Position numbers and translations under genes: made by a program | Notes under the pieces: model-generated | Told to the model about the DNA's origin: nothing | Databases searched by the model: none | Seen by the model: the letters and a program-made list of their open reading frames with translations, nothing else | Part shown: piece after piece, positions 48,763-57,213 of the stretch | How positions within the stretch are numbered: the stretch's first letter is position 1 | Layout of the letters: every line of letters starts with the position of its first letter | DNA from: PBB1 sp965229345 | GTDB taxonomy: Bacteria; Pseudomonadota; Gammaproteobacteria; Burkholderiales; Burkholderiaceae_C | DNA length: 64,000 nt | Reading direction: 5' to 3' | NCBI GenBank assembly: GCA_965229345.1 | Contig: OZ245872.1 | Coordinates: 3,224,001-3,288,000, forward strand

Positions 48763-49913
48763 TGCGCTGGGTGGCGCTGCTGCCGCTGCGCGGCGGCTCG
48801 AAGTCGATTCCAGGCAAGAACCTGCGCCCGATGGCCGGGCGTCCGCTGTACGCCTGGAGCCTGGAAGCGGCCCTGGCTTCTGATTGCTTCGACGCCATCT
48901 ACGTGGCGTCCGATTCGGCCGCGATCAGAGACGACGCGCGGGCACGCTTCGGTGCGCGCATCGAAGTCATCGACCGGGCGCCTGAAAACGCCACCGACAC
49001 CGCGAGCAGCGAATCGGTGATGCGTGAGCTGGCAGCGCGCATCGACTGCGATGTGCTGGCCCTGATCCAGGCCACCTCACCGCTCACGCGCGCCGACGAC
49101 TTTCGTGCGGCGCGCGCGCGCTTCGAGCAGGAAGGCCTGGATTCGTTGCTCACCGGTGTGGAGGTGAAGCGGTTTTTCTGGCGCCACGACGGGCAACCGC
49201 TGAACTACGACCCGGCACAGCGGCCACGCCGCCAGGATTTCGCCGGCTCGGTGATGGAGAACGGCGCCTTCTATTACACCCGCCGTGCGCTGTTCGATGC
49301 CACCGGCGTGCGCCTGGGTGGTCGCATCGGCGTGCATGTGATGGACGAAACCTGTGCCGCCGAACTGGACGAGCCCGCAGACTGGCCGCTGATCGAGGGC
49401 TTGCTGCGGCAGCGCTCGCCGGCAGCGCTCGACAGCATCCGCCTGTTGATCGTGGACGTGGACGGCACCCTGACCGATGGCGGCATGTACTACGACGGCA
49501 ATGGCGAGGCGCTCAAGAAGTTCGACACGCGCGATGCCAAAGGCATGCTGATGCTGCGCGACGCCGGGGTTCGGGTGTGCGTCGTGACGGCAGAGAACAG
49601 CGCCGTGGTGGCAGCGCGCATGCGCAAGCTCGGCATCACCGACTATTTCCCGGGCGTGAAAGACAAGCTCGCCTGGCTGCACGAACACGGCTCGCTGTGG
49701 CAAATACCGCTCGCGCAAACCGCGTATATCGGCGATGACCTGAACGATCTGCAGGGCCTGAGTGCTGTCGCCGTGTCGTGCTGCCCTGCCGATGCCGTGC
49801 CCGCAGTGCGACGCGCGGTCGGCTACGTCTGCAGCGCATCGGGCGGTGCCGGCGCGGTGCGAGAGGTCTGCGACATGATTCGCGCACACGTCGCGCCGCA
49901 CGCGCCGGATTGA
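48762..49913 (+). CDS. bifunctional CMP-nonulosonate synthetase / HAD phosphatase
   Basis: 383 residues, a fusion. The N-terminal half (1-220) is an acylneuraminate cytidylyltransferase with the nucleotide loop LPLRGGSKSIPGKNL, LIQATSPLTRADDF and GAFYYTRR. The C-terminal half is a KdsC-like HAD phosphatase with DVDGTLTDGG (catalytic D232, D234), FDTRDAKGM, CVVTAEN and GDDLNDL. Such fusions remove the 9-phosphate and then activate the sugar acid with CTP. The start shares one base with the neuB-like stop. Together they give a complete route from a sugar phosphate to CMP-nonulosonate. Confidence 0.9.
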   Translation: MRWVALLPLRGGSKSIPGKNLRPMAGRPLYAWSLEAALASDCFDAIYVASDSAAIRDDARARFGARIEVIDRAPENATDTASSESVMRELAARIDCDVLALIQATSPLTRADDFRAARARFEQEGLDSLLTGVEVKRFFWRHDGQPLNYDPAQRPRRQDFAGSVMENGAFYYTRRALFDATGVRLGGRIGVHVMDETCAAELDEPADWPLIEGLLRQRSPAALDSIRLLIVDVDGTLTDGGMYYDGNGEALKKFDTRDAKGMLMLRDAGVRVCVVTAENSAVVAARMRKLGITDYFPGVKDKLAWLHEHGSLWQIPLAQTAYIGDDLNDLQGLSAVAVSCCPADAVPAVRRAVGYVCSASGGAGAVREVCDMIRAHVAPHAPD

Positions 49914-49926
49914 GCGCACGCCGCCA

Positions 49927-51045
49927 TCAAGGCGTGGGGCGACGCGCCCCCAGGAAGTCGAGGATCCGCGCCGCGCGGTTCTCCCAGGTGTAGGCACGCA
50001 AGGTCTGCTGCGCGGCCTGTGCGAGCCGCAACCGCAGCGCGCTGTCGGCAGCCAAGGTGCGGATGGCCGCGGCGTGCGCCGCAGGGTCATCGGGGCTGAC
50101 CATCAGCGCGGTGGTGCCGTGGCTGAGGATTTCGGTGAGCACTGGCAGTTCCGAGGTGACGATGGGCAGGCCGGCGCCCATGTACTCGAACAGCTTCAGG
50201 GGTGACATCCAGGCAGCCAGACTCTCATGCTTGGGCGTGCGCACGCCACGCACCACCGAACCATACGGCGCCAGTGCGATGTCGTAGTCGGGCAGCAGGC
50301 GCTGACTTTCTTCGTAGGGCAGGGAGCCCAGGAACCGCACATTGGGTGGCGCCAACGCCCGCATCGCCTGCACCTGCGCAGGCGTTCCACCGATCACGTC
50401 GAACGCTACGTCGGGCACCATCGCCGCCGCCGCGATCAAGGTCTCGACCCCTTTGCCCTGGTGAAAACTGCCGCAGTAGACCGCACGCACGGGCGTGGCC
50501 TCGTGCAGCCGGGGCGCCACGATGCGGTCGGCACGCACACCGTCGTGCGCGACCAGGATGCGCGATGGATCCAGCGCCGGAAAGCGCGCCAGCAATTCCA
50601 CCCGCAGGCTCTCGGTGGTCACGACCAGGCCCCGCAGGGTGGGCGCTTCGATGATGCGCCGAAGCCTGGCCAACTTGCTCGCGCTGCGCGGCGGGTGGTG
50701 CAACTCGAAACCGACTGGGTAGCCCCAGCCCGCAAGCCGCGAGATCTCGGGCAGGTTGCGCCCGTAGTACAGCACCCCTGAGGCGCGCCCGGTGCGGCGA
50801 TGGAGGCTGCGACCGATCGTCCAAAGGGCACTGCCCAGCCATGACGGCAGGTGGATGGGAAAGCGGTGACGCAAGCCGTAATGCGCTGCCACCGAGGCTC
50901 CGCTGCCGGGCTTGCCGCGCAATTCCACCGGCATCCCGACTGCTGCAAAGGCATCGCACATCTGCGCCACGTGCACTGCATTGGCTTCGCCGGAGGGCAA
51001 GGTCGAGGCGGAGACGTAGACGAGGCGAGGGGACACAGGACGCAT
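49927..51045 (-). CDS. GT4 family glycosyltransferase
   Basis: 372 residues, GT-B. N-terminal YVSASTLPSGEANAVHVAQM and YYGRNLPEI precede the donor domain with AVYCGSFHQGKGVETLI, VRFLGSLPYEESQRLL, YDIALAPYG and SPLKLFEYMGAGLPIVTS (E-x7-E type). Start 51045 (MRPVSPRLVY) fits the family better than a 14-codon extension. It is convergent with the NeuA-HAD fusion gene. The likely role is addition of a sugar to a surface lipid or glycan. Confidence 0.85.
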   Translation of the reverse strand: MRPVSPRLVYVSASTLPSGEANAVHVAQMCDAFAAVGMPVELRGKPGSGASVAAHYGLRHRFPIHLPSWLGSALWTIGRSLHRRTGRASGVLYYGRNLPEISRLAGWGYPVGFELHHPPRSASKLARLRRIIEAPTLRGLVVTTESLRVELLARFPALDPSRILVAHDGVRADRIVAPRLHEATPVRAVYCGSFHQGKGVETLIAAAAMVPDVAFDVIGGTPAQVQAMRALAPPNVRFLGSLPYEESQRLLPDYDIALAPYGSVVRGVRTPKHESLAAWMSPLKLFEYMGAGLPIVTSELPVLTEILSHGTTALMVSPDDPAAHAAAIRTLAADSALRLRLAQAAQQTLRAYTWENRAARILDFLGARRPTP

Positions 51046-51369
51046 GGATTCAGAGGGCAAATACACCGAGCCCGAGGGCCCGGCCATAAGACGTGCAGTT
51101 CGACACCGGAACCGCCGCGACGGGCCCGTCAGCGTGCAACCCAGTCACTGTGCGATTGTCACCCTGGCAAGTGGTGAACTTGCAAGCGGTGAGCTCTGCC
51201 CTGGTATCCGACGCACGAAGCAGGCTGCGGCAGAGCGCCGTGCGCGTGGCAGAGTCGGTGGTGAAATTCAAGGCGTGCGCCAGAGAGGAGGTGGACCACA
51301 CCATCGGCACATGGCCAACTGAGAACCGGGTTGAAGGGAACCAGGGATGTTGCTGCAGAACAGAACCGC
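51046..51369. other. divergent intergenic region (324 bp)
   Basis: It lies between two divergent glycan genes and presumably holds both promoters. Short open frames cross it on both strands, but none has a ribosome binding site plus a plausible protein. No hairpin or clear promoter was recognised. Confidence 0.45.
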
Positions 51370-52500
51370 ATGAGAGTTGTCTTTCCGTACTTCGCACAGT
51401 GGCACCAGGTGCTTCACTCGCTGCCGATCGCGGCCGAGATGGCCTTGCGGCATCCCGATGTCGACGTGCATGTGGCAGCAGCGGCACCGGCACATCGCGA
51501 CTTCATCAGGGCCCTGCTGGCAAAGCACGCACCCGAGGCCTCAGTGCATGTCGATACCTTGTCGCGGCCGTGGCTGAGGGCGAACCCCGGCAAGAAGACG
51601 ATGATGGCCAAGAACCTCGGCTACCTGCGTTCTTTCGATGCAATCGTGGTGCCGGAGCGCACGTCACTGTTCATGCGTCAGCTGGGTCTCGGCAGCACGC
51701 GATTGATCTGGACTCGTCACGGCGCCGGCGATCGCGCTGTCGGGTTTGCAGACGATGTTCATCAGTTCGACTTCGTGCTGGTCGCTGGCCGGAAGATCGA
51801 ACGCAGACTTCTGGCGGCCGGCTTGATCCGCGCCGGAGACTACGTGAGTGGGGTTTATGCCAAATTCGATTGGATGGAGCCGGCCCACACCAGGAATTCG
51901 CTATTTGAAAATGCCCGGCCCACGGTGCTTTACAACCCTCATTTCCAGGATTTCCTGTCGTCCTGGAATCGTCACGGGCTTGATGTATTGAATTTCTTCG
52001 CGAGTACCGATCAATACAATTTGATTTTCGCTCCGCATGTTCGGTTATTCGACCCGCCCGGCGATGCCAAATACAAAACCTTCGAAACCTACCGCCGATT
52101 GCCGCATATACACATTGATCTGGGCAGCGAATGCAGCACTGACATGACTTACATCAATGCGGCAGACATGTATCTAGGCGACGTGAGCAGTCAGGTCGCT
52201 GAATTCGTCACGCGCCCGCGGCCTTGCCTGTTTCTCGATGCTCACTGCACGAACTGGCGAGGTAATCCAGATTATGAATTCTGGAGATTGGGGCCCGTCA
52301 TCGACGGACTCGATAGGTTTAACGAAGAGATTCAGGCGGCTTTCTCCACCCATGCAGATTATTTGCCCGTTCAGCGACAGTATGCAGAAGAGACCTTCGG
52401 CATCATGCCGGGCGAGGCCTCTGCAGCACGCGGCGCCGATGCCATCGTGGATTTCCTCAGCGGCCGTGCGTCGCCCTGCCCCGCGGCTTCTGCACGTTGA
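51370..52500 (+). CDS. TagF-like (CDP-glycerol glycerophosphotransferase-like) transferase
   Basis: 376 residues. N-terminal VVFPYFAQWHQVLHSLPIA and IWTRHGAGDRAVGF are present. The C-terminal half has VLYNPHFQD, FAPHVRLFDP, and then the diagnostic DMTYINAADMYLGDVSSQVAEF with PCLFLDAH. That last pattern is typical of teichoic acid glycerophosphotransferases and related GT-B transferases that add polyol phosphates or sugars to surface polymers. The A/T content rises in the middle. The donor may be a CDP-alcohol from the nearby nucleotidyltransferases, but that is inference. Confidence 0.72.
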   Translation: MRVVFPYFAQWHQVLHSLPIAAEMALRHPDVDVHVAAAAPAHRDFIRALLAKHAPEASVHVDTLSRPWLRANPGKKTMMAKNLGYLRSFDAIVVPERTSLFMRQLGLGSTRLIWTRHGAGDRAVGFADDVHQFDFVLVAGRKIERRLLAAGLIRAGDYVSGVYAKFDWMEPAHTRNSLFENARPTVLYNPHFQDFLSSWNRHGLDVLNFFASTDQYNLIFAPHVRLFDPPGDAKYKTFETYRRLPHIHIDLGSECSTDMTYINAADMYLGDVSSQVAEFVTRPRPCLFLDAHCTNWRGNPDYEFWRLGPVIDGLDRFNEEIQAAFSTHADYLPVQRQYAEETFGIMPGEASAARGADAIVDFLSGRASPCPAASAR

Positions 52501-52530
52501 TCCAACCTGGTGGGTGCCGCCGCTGGCCTC

Positions 52531-53643
52531 TCAGAGGCCGCACGCCTCGATCCACTGCGCCAGCACACGCTGGGCCTGTCCCGAATGCGTCACCCGGGAC
52601 TGCCCCCGGGCGGCGTCGGCGATGCGCTGTTCCGGATGCGCCAGGTAATGGCGCAGACCTGCTTCCATCGGGCCGAGCCGGATGACCTCGTCGAAGGGCA
52701 GGTAACTCGGAACCGGATCGGCCACCACGGCCAGGCCAGCGCGCAGAGCGGTCACGACCCGGTTGTCGCTCTTGCAGGCGGCCGAGGCCTCGGGACTCGA
52801 TGGAATGAGCGCGATGTGCTGCCACCGCAACAGGGCCTCGATGGTCGATGGCCGCCAAGACACGTAGCGGCTCGATGGCATCTGCGGCGCAATGTCCTCC
52901 CGGAATCGCCGGGCGTTGTCGCTGATCACGGTCAGGTGCAGCGGGAACGTGCGGTTCAGCGCCACCAGCATCGGGACGATGCCTGCCAACTCGCCCATGC
53001 CCGAGTTGGGTTGGTGCCGCTTGTTCGCGATCCCGAACCACACGAGCCGGGTGACGCCAGCCGGCGCTCTCCGGTCCAGGCAGGCCTGTTCACGGGCCAG
53101 CGTCCAGCGGCCCCAGGCGCGCGCCACGAGAGAGACGTCGGCGATCGACGGATCGTCCGGAACCTCGCCGATCACCATCGCACTGCTGGCAGCAGGACAC
53201 TCTCGCGCGACGATTTGCGCCAGTGGCTCGGACGACGCCACGATGACATCGGCCCATGCCGCCAGCTGACGCAGGTTCTCGACTTCACGGAGATGCTTGG
53301 GCTGCGGGGACTTGGGCGTGAAGTCGTTGTCGCAGAGGTCCAGCACGAGCCGGCCGCCCTGTTGCTTGAAGCGGTGCAGCAGATGCAGCGTGGCATCGTC
53401 GTAGCGCTTCCTCACCACGATGCAGCGGTAGTGCAGGAGGTTCTTCTGGCGGAACCACTCGGATGGAATGCCCTGTTGCGACAGCATCGGCATCAGCAGG
53501 GCGGTGCGCATGCGAACGCTGGCGAGCCGGAGGTCTTCGGTCTTGCACCACCACGCAAGTCGTGACCCATCCGACTCCGCATCCGCAGCGGGCGCGCCGG
53601 CTGCACGATCACTGAGCTGCCTGGTCAACCGCTGCGTCTCCAT
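52531..53643 (-). CDS. putative GT-B glycosyltransferase
   Basis: 370 residues. The middle and C-terminal parts look like a donor-binding domain: TRLVWFGIANKRHQPNSGM, HLTVISDNARRF, YVSWRPSTIEALLRWQHIALIPSS and DNRVVTALRAGLAVVADPVP. The N-terminal half has LLHYRCIVVRK and RLVLDLCDNDF. No specific family can be named. The ATG at 53643 lies 19 bases inside the end of the upstream gene, so the genes overlap. It is the last gene of the leftward head-group operon. Confidence 0.65.
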   Translation of the reverse strand: METQRLTRQLSDRAAGAPAADAESDGSRLAWWCKTEDLRLASVRMRTALLMPMLSQQGIPSEWFRQKNLLHYRCIVVRKRYDDATLHLLHRFKQQGGRLVLDLCDNDFTPKSPQPKHLREVENLRQLAAWADVIVASSEPLAQIVARECPAASSAMVIGEVPDDPSIADVSLVARAWGRWTLAREQACLDRRAPAGVTRLVWFGIANKRHQPNSGMGELAGIVPMLVALNRTFPLHLTVISDNARRFREDIAPQMPSSRYVSWRPSTIEALLRWQHIALIPSSPEASAACKSDNRVVTALRAGLAVVADPVPSYLPFDEVIRLGPMEAGLRHYLAHPEQRIADAARGQSRVTHSGQAQRVLAQWIEACGL

Positions 53644-54572
53644 ACGTTGCGCTCGCGCAGGCGCCAGTAGATGCCTGGCGCGGCCAGCAGCGGGTGACGC
53701 CGCTGCCAGTCGGTGATTTCCAGTCGCACGCCTGAATGGCGCTCGACTTTCCACATCGCGTAATCCATCGCGCCATCGAAGGTGAATGCAGCCTTCAGCA
53801 GACGCGCGATGTTCAGCGGCTTGCCCAGGCGCCGCCGCACGGCCCAACGACGCCCGGCAGCAGCGCGTGAAGCCGGTGTCAGACGCGGCGCGAACTGCCC
53901 CGCCGCGTTGACATCGAAGGCCATCCCTGCGGCACGCCAGGCCTCGGGCAACAGGCGTGCGTACCGTTCGGCATCGCGGGCCACCAGATCGTCGCCGCGC
54001 GCGCCCTTTTCCACACGCAGCTCGGCGGCGTAGGTGTGGGCAAACAAGGCCCGCCAGTACGACAGCGCATCGCCGTGCGTCGGGCCCAGGTCGGCGGCCC
54101 AGCGTGCAGCGGTGATCACCGCCTGTCGCACCGCGTCGGCCGCTGCCTCGCGATCGGCATCGCTGCGCGCCCAGGCGCAGCAGCTGGGCTGCGAGAAGCG
54201 CGCCCACAACGTGGTGTCGAACGCGTCAGCCGACACACCCCGGCGAAATTGCGCCAGGCTGATCAGCGCGTACTTCGCGCGCAAGGAATGCCCCTCCACC
54301 GTGGCCTCGATGTAGCCGACGTTGGGAGGCAACAGCCGGTTGGCGACCGCGGCCAGCCGCGGTCCCGGCCACGCACCGACACGATCGAGCAGCACATAGA
54401 AGTCGAGAACGCCATCCAGCCGGGCATCGCGCAGGTTGGAGCCGTAGAACAGCACCGCCACGGCTGCACCGTCGGCGCGCCGGGCCAGCTGCGCCGCCAG
54501 TGCAGTGACCGCTGAGGGCAACTCGCGCTGCAGCTCCTCGGCCAAGAGGCTGCGCAGCGGCTCGTTGTTCAC
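53625..54572 (-). CDS. TAM41-like nucleotidyltransferase candidate
   Basis: 315 residues from a GTG overlapping the CDP-alcohol transferase stop (GTGA). The NTase-fold core is FYGSNLRDARLDGVLDFYVL, with Gly-Ser at 44-45 and the acidic pair near D53/D57. Then RAKYALISLAQF (99-109) is followed by TLWARFSQPS. This order resembles the TAM41/Mmp37 family (GS...DF, KYGxIS, LYxAGRLxKP), whose mitochondrial members make CDP-diacylglycerol from phosphatidate. The resemblance is by eye. The role next to a CDP-alcohol phosphatidyltransferase would be to supply an activated lipid. The alternative is an unrelated NTase acting on a polar alcohol. Confidence 0.6.
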   Translation of the reverse strand: MNNEPLRSLLAEELQRELPSAVTALAAQLARRADGAAVAVLFYGSNLRDARLDGVLDFYVLLDRVGAWPGPRLAAVANRLLPPNVGYIEATVEGHSLRAKYALISLAQFRRGVSADAFDTTLWARFSQPSCCAWARSDADREAAADAVRQAVITAARWAADLGPTHGDALSYWRALFAHTYAAELRVEKGARGDDLVARDAERYARLLPEAWRAAGMAFDVNAAGQFAPRLTPASRAAAGRRWAVRRRLGKPLNIARLLKAAFTFDGAMDYAMWKVERHSGVRLEITDWQRRHPLLAAPGIYWRLRERNVWRRSG

Positions 54573-55697
54573 GCCGCCAACCACGACCGCAGCGGCCCGC
54601 GCCGCCGCGCCCAGGCGGCCTGCACGATGCGCAACGCATGGATCACCAGGCACACAGCCGTCCACCACGCCACCACGAGGATGCCGATGTCGGGACGCCC
54701 GGCCAGCAACGAGGCGCTCAGGATCAGCAGGTTCGGATTGCGCCGGGCGGTGTACAGGCGCAGCCAGCTGTCGAAGCGCTGCCAGACATGCATGTCCATC
54801 TTGAAGCAGGCCATGAAGATGCCTTCCTCGATGCGCTGCAGCACGTAGCCGCCGACGATCACCGTCAACACCAGGCTCGCCTGCGGCAGGCTGAAACCCG
54901 CGGCCGGCAGACCCACGATCCAGGCCCACCACCAGAACGGCGGGTGGATCAGATCGATCGAGTGATCGAACACGTTGCCCCAGCGGGTCGAGGTCAGCGT
55001 GACCCGCGCGAGCTTGCCGTCGACGGTGTCGAGGAAGGTCATGACCCAGGCCGCCAGCAGGCCCCAGCCGTAGTGGCCGGTCCAGAACAGCGCCATGGCC
55101 ACGAACACCAGCAGCAAGCTGGCCGAGGTGACCTGATTCGGAGAGATGCCGTTGTTGGCGCACCAGCGCGTCACCGCCCGCGCTGGGGTCGGCCAGACGT
55201 GCAGCGTGACGACATCGGTCACGCCCTTGTAGGAGCCCGCGAAGATGCGCTTTTCGATGGCAGGCAGTTCGGCGGCCGTGAGCGGCATCAGATAGGGCGG
55301 CTCGCGCTTGCGCAGCACGTCGTTGTAGCCATCGGCCAGCTGTGCCGGCGTCACCAGGCGAGCACCGGGTGGGGCGCGTCGGTCGGTCAGCATCGCCGAC
55401 GCGTCGGCTGCCGAGATCGACGCGGCCGACAGCGCCAGTGCGATGACGCCACCATCTGGTGCGGTCAGTGCCAAGTCGTCATTGGCCAAGGCGAGGCTGC
55501 GCACGAAAGCATCGTCGTAGACCCAGTCGGCACGCAGCAGCACCAGCCGTTGCGCCTCGGGACACCTGCGCGGTGGCCTGGGCACGTGCGAATTGACGCT
55601 GCAGCCGCTGTGTCGAGGTGAGACCCCACAGGCGCAACAGCGAGTCGGCGACGACGATGCCGGCAATGCGGCGCTCTGACGTTGGTGCGGCGCTCAA
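54569..55697 (-). CDS. CDP-alcohol phosphatidyltransferase with N-terminal domain (frameshifted)
   Basis: The C-terminal membrane domain carries the perfect signature DG-x2-AR-x8-G-x3-D-x3-D: DGKLARVTLTSTRWGNVFDH and onward to SID. It is therefore an active-type CDP-alcohol transferase with about six helices. The N-terminal soluble part resembles a nucleotide-binding region and is related in layout to the paralogue at 59524-60738. The frame breaks near 55559-55561: upstream codons reading ERRIAGIVVADSLLRLWGLT join the downstream EAQRLVLLRADWVYDD only if one C of a CCC run is dropped. A TTG at 55697 would start the repaired protein. An in-frame shorter version begins at 55666. Confidence 0.8.
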
Positions 55698-55747
55698 GAG
55701 CCGAGCCCGCTGCAGGGTGGCGAAAAATCTTTTGGCATCATCGGAGG

Positions 55748-56743
55748 GTGAATTTCCAAGGCGTGGACACTGAGACAACGAGCCCGCTCAACAGCCGCGC
55801 ATTATCGGTGAGCGACTTGTCGCTCGCCCACATCTCCGACCTGCATCTGCCTTACGAGCCACACCTGAGCTGGCGACAGCGGTTCTCGAAGCGGCAGCTC
55901 AGCGTGTGGTCCTGGCAAAAGCGCCACGCGGTGCAAAGCAGTGATGTCCTCGCCGCGCTGGCGCAAGACCTGCGCGCGCATGCGGTGAATCATGTACTGA
56001 TCACAGGTGACATCACCAATTTCTCGCTGCCGGGCGAGTTTCGGCAGGCCGCCGAATGGCTGGCCGCGCTGGCACCGGCCGATCGCATCAGCCTGGTCCC
56101 CGGCAACCACGACGCGCTGGTGCCCGTGCCGGCCGCCGAAGGCCTCGGCCTGTGGGACCGCTGGACGCGGCTGCAGAAGGGCTGGCCGTTCGTGCATCGC
56201 GTGGGCGAGGTGTCGATCATCGGCCTCAACTCGGCACTGCCGACCGCACCGCTGCTGGCGCGGGGACGCCTGGGGTCCGAGCAACTTGCTCGCCTCGAAC
56301 GGGCCCTCAGGGCGGAGGGCCAGGCCGGCCGGCTGCGCATCGTGATGATCCATCACCCGGCAGCCGCAGGAGCGATCGGTTGGCGCAAGGCGCTTGGCGA
56401 CGGCAACGAGTTGCGTGCCGTTCTCGCGCGGACCGGGGCCGAGCTGGTGTTGCACGGACACGCGCGCAGCGCACGGCTGGACACGATCGCGGGCCCGGAC
56501 GGACCGATTCCCAGCCTGTGTGTGCCATCGTCCACCGCGCTGCCCAACCCGCAGGACGAGGGTGCGCGCTGGCACCGCCTGCGGCTGGTCGGCGAGGCCG
56601 GCGCGCGAAGCATCGAGGTCACGGTGCGGCGATGGTCGGTCTCGGCACAGGCCTTCGTGACCGACAGCGTCTACCCGCTGCGCTTGCCACGACAGCGCGA
56701 GGGGACCCCAGGCGATAATCAGCCGGCTCAAGAAACGACCTGA
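55748..56743 (+). CDS. metallophosphoesterase
   Basis: 331 residues with the full calcineurin-like set: AHISDLHL, LITGDITNF, LVPGNHD, VMIHHP and ELVLHGHARSA. It is probably a two-metal phosphatase or phosphodiesterase. Such enzymes act on nucleotides, on UDP-diacylglucosamine (LpxH type) or on other CDP/UDP-lipids. Between CDP-alcohol lipid genes, hydrolysis of a CDP-alcohol or a lipid phosphate is a fair guess. The start is uncertain: GTG at 55748 abuts GGAGG directly, and GTG at 55763 lies 15 bases after it. Divergent from the CDP-alcohol transferase gene. Confidence 0.85.
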   Translation: MNFQGVDTETTSPLNSRALSVSDLSLAHISDLHLPYEPHLSWRQRFSKRQLSVWSWQKRHAVQSSDVLAALAQDLRAHAVNHVLITGDITNFSLPGEFRQAAEWLAALAPADRISLVPGNHDALVPVPAAEGLGLWDRWTRLQKGWPFVHRVGEVSIIGLNSALPTAPLLARGRLGSEQLARLERALRAEGQAGRLRIVMIHHPAAAGAIGWRKALGDGNELRAVLARTGAELVLHGHARSARLDTIAGPDGPIPSLCVPSSTALPNPQDEGARWHRLRLVGEAGARSIEVTVRRWSVSAQAFVTDSVYPLRLPRQREGTPGDNQPAQETT

Positions 56744-56750
56744 ATCGACC

Positions 56751-57209
56751 ATGGCTGACACTGCACCCAAGACGGCCACCGAGATCAAGTTCGGTGACCC
56801 TGCTTCACGAGTCGCTCAGACGGATCACTGGACCGTGCTGCTGCGTCCGAAGCAGCCCGCGCTGGGGTCGCTGGTGCTGATCTGCCGCGAGCCGGTGCGT
56901 GCGTTTGCCGATGTGAGCCCGCAGGCCTATGCCGACATGCGCGAGGTCGTGCGCCGTACCGAGGCCACGCTGCGCGAGGTGGTCCGCTACGAGCGGATCA
57001 ACTACCTGATGCTGATGATGGTCGACCCGGACGTGCACTTTCACGTGATCCCGCGCTACGAAGGCTCGCGCCAGTTCGGAAACACCGATTTCCTCGACGC
57101 GGGCTGGCCTGGCCCGCCGATGCTCGATGCCGCGGTGTCGCTCGATGCCGCCACGAGCGACGCGCTGCTGGCGCAGTTGCGCGCCGCCTGGGTGCGGCAA
57201 ACGGGCTGA
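56751..57209 (+). CDS. HIT family protein
   Basis: 152 residues. The histidine-triad motif reads DVHFHVIPRY at 94-103: the middle (nucleophile) His96 and His98 are present, but the first His of H-x-H-x-H is Asp. DHWTVLLRPKQPALGSLVLI near the start is typical of the family. HIT proteins hydrolyse or transfer nucleoside monophosphates, so it could process a CDP-linked intermediate of this pathway. It starts 7 bases after the metallophosphoesterase stop. Confidence 0.85.
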   Translation: MADTAPKTATEIKFGDPASRVAQTDHWTVLLRPKQPALGSLVLICREPVRAFADVSPQAYADMREVVRRTEATLREVVRYERINYLMLMMVDPDVHFHVIPRYEGSRQFGNTDFLDAGWPGPPMLDAAVSLDAATSDALLAQLRAAWVRQTG

Positions 57210-57213
57210 GACT

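Noticed and set aside
51093..51369. Possible short gene between the two divergent glycan genes
   Set aside because: The frame continues into the TagF-like gene out of phase, has no ribosome binding site and shows no recognisable protein segment.
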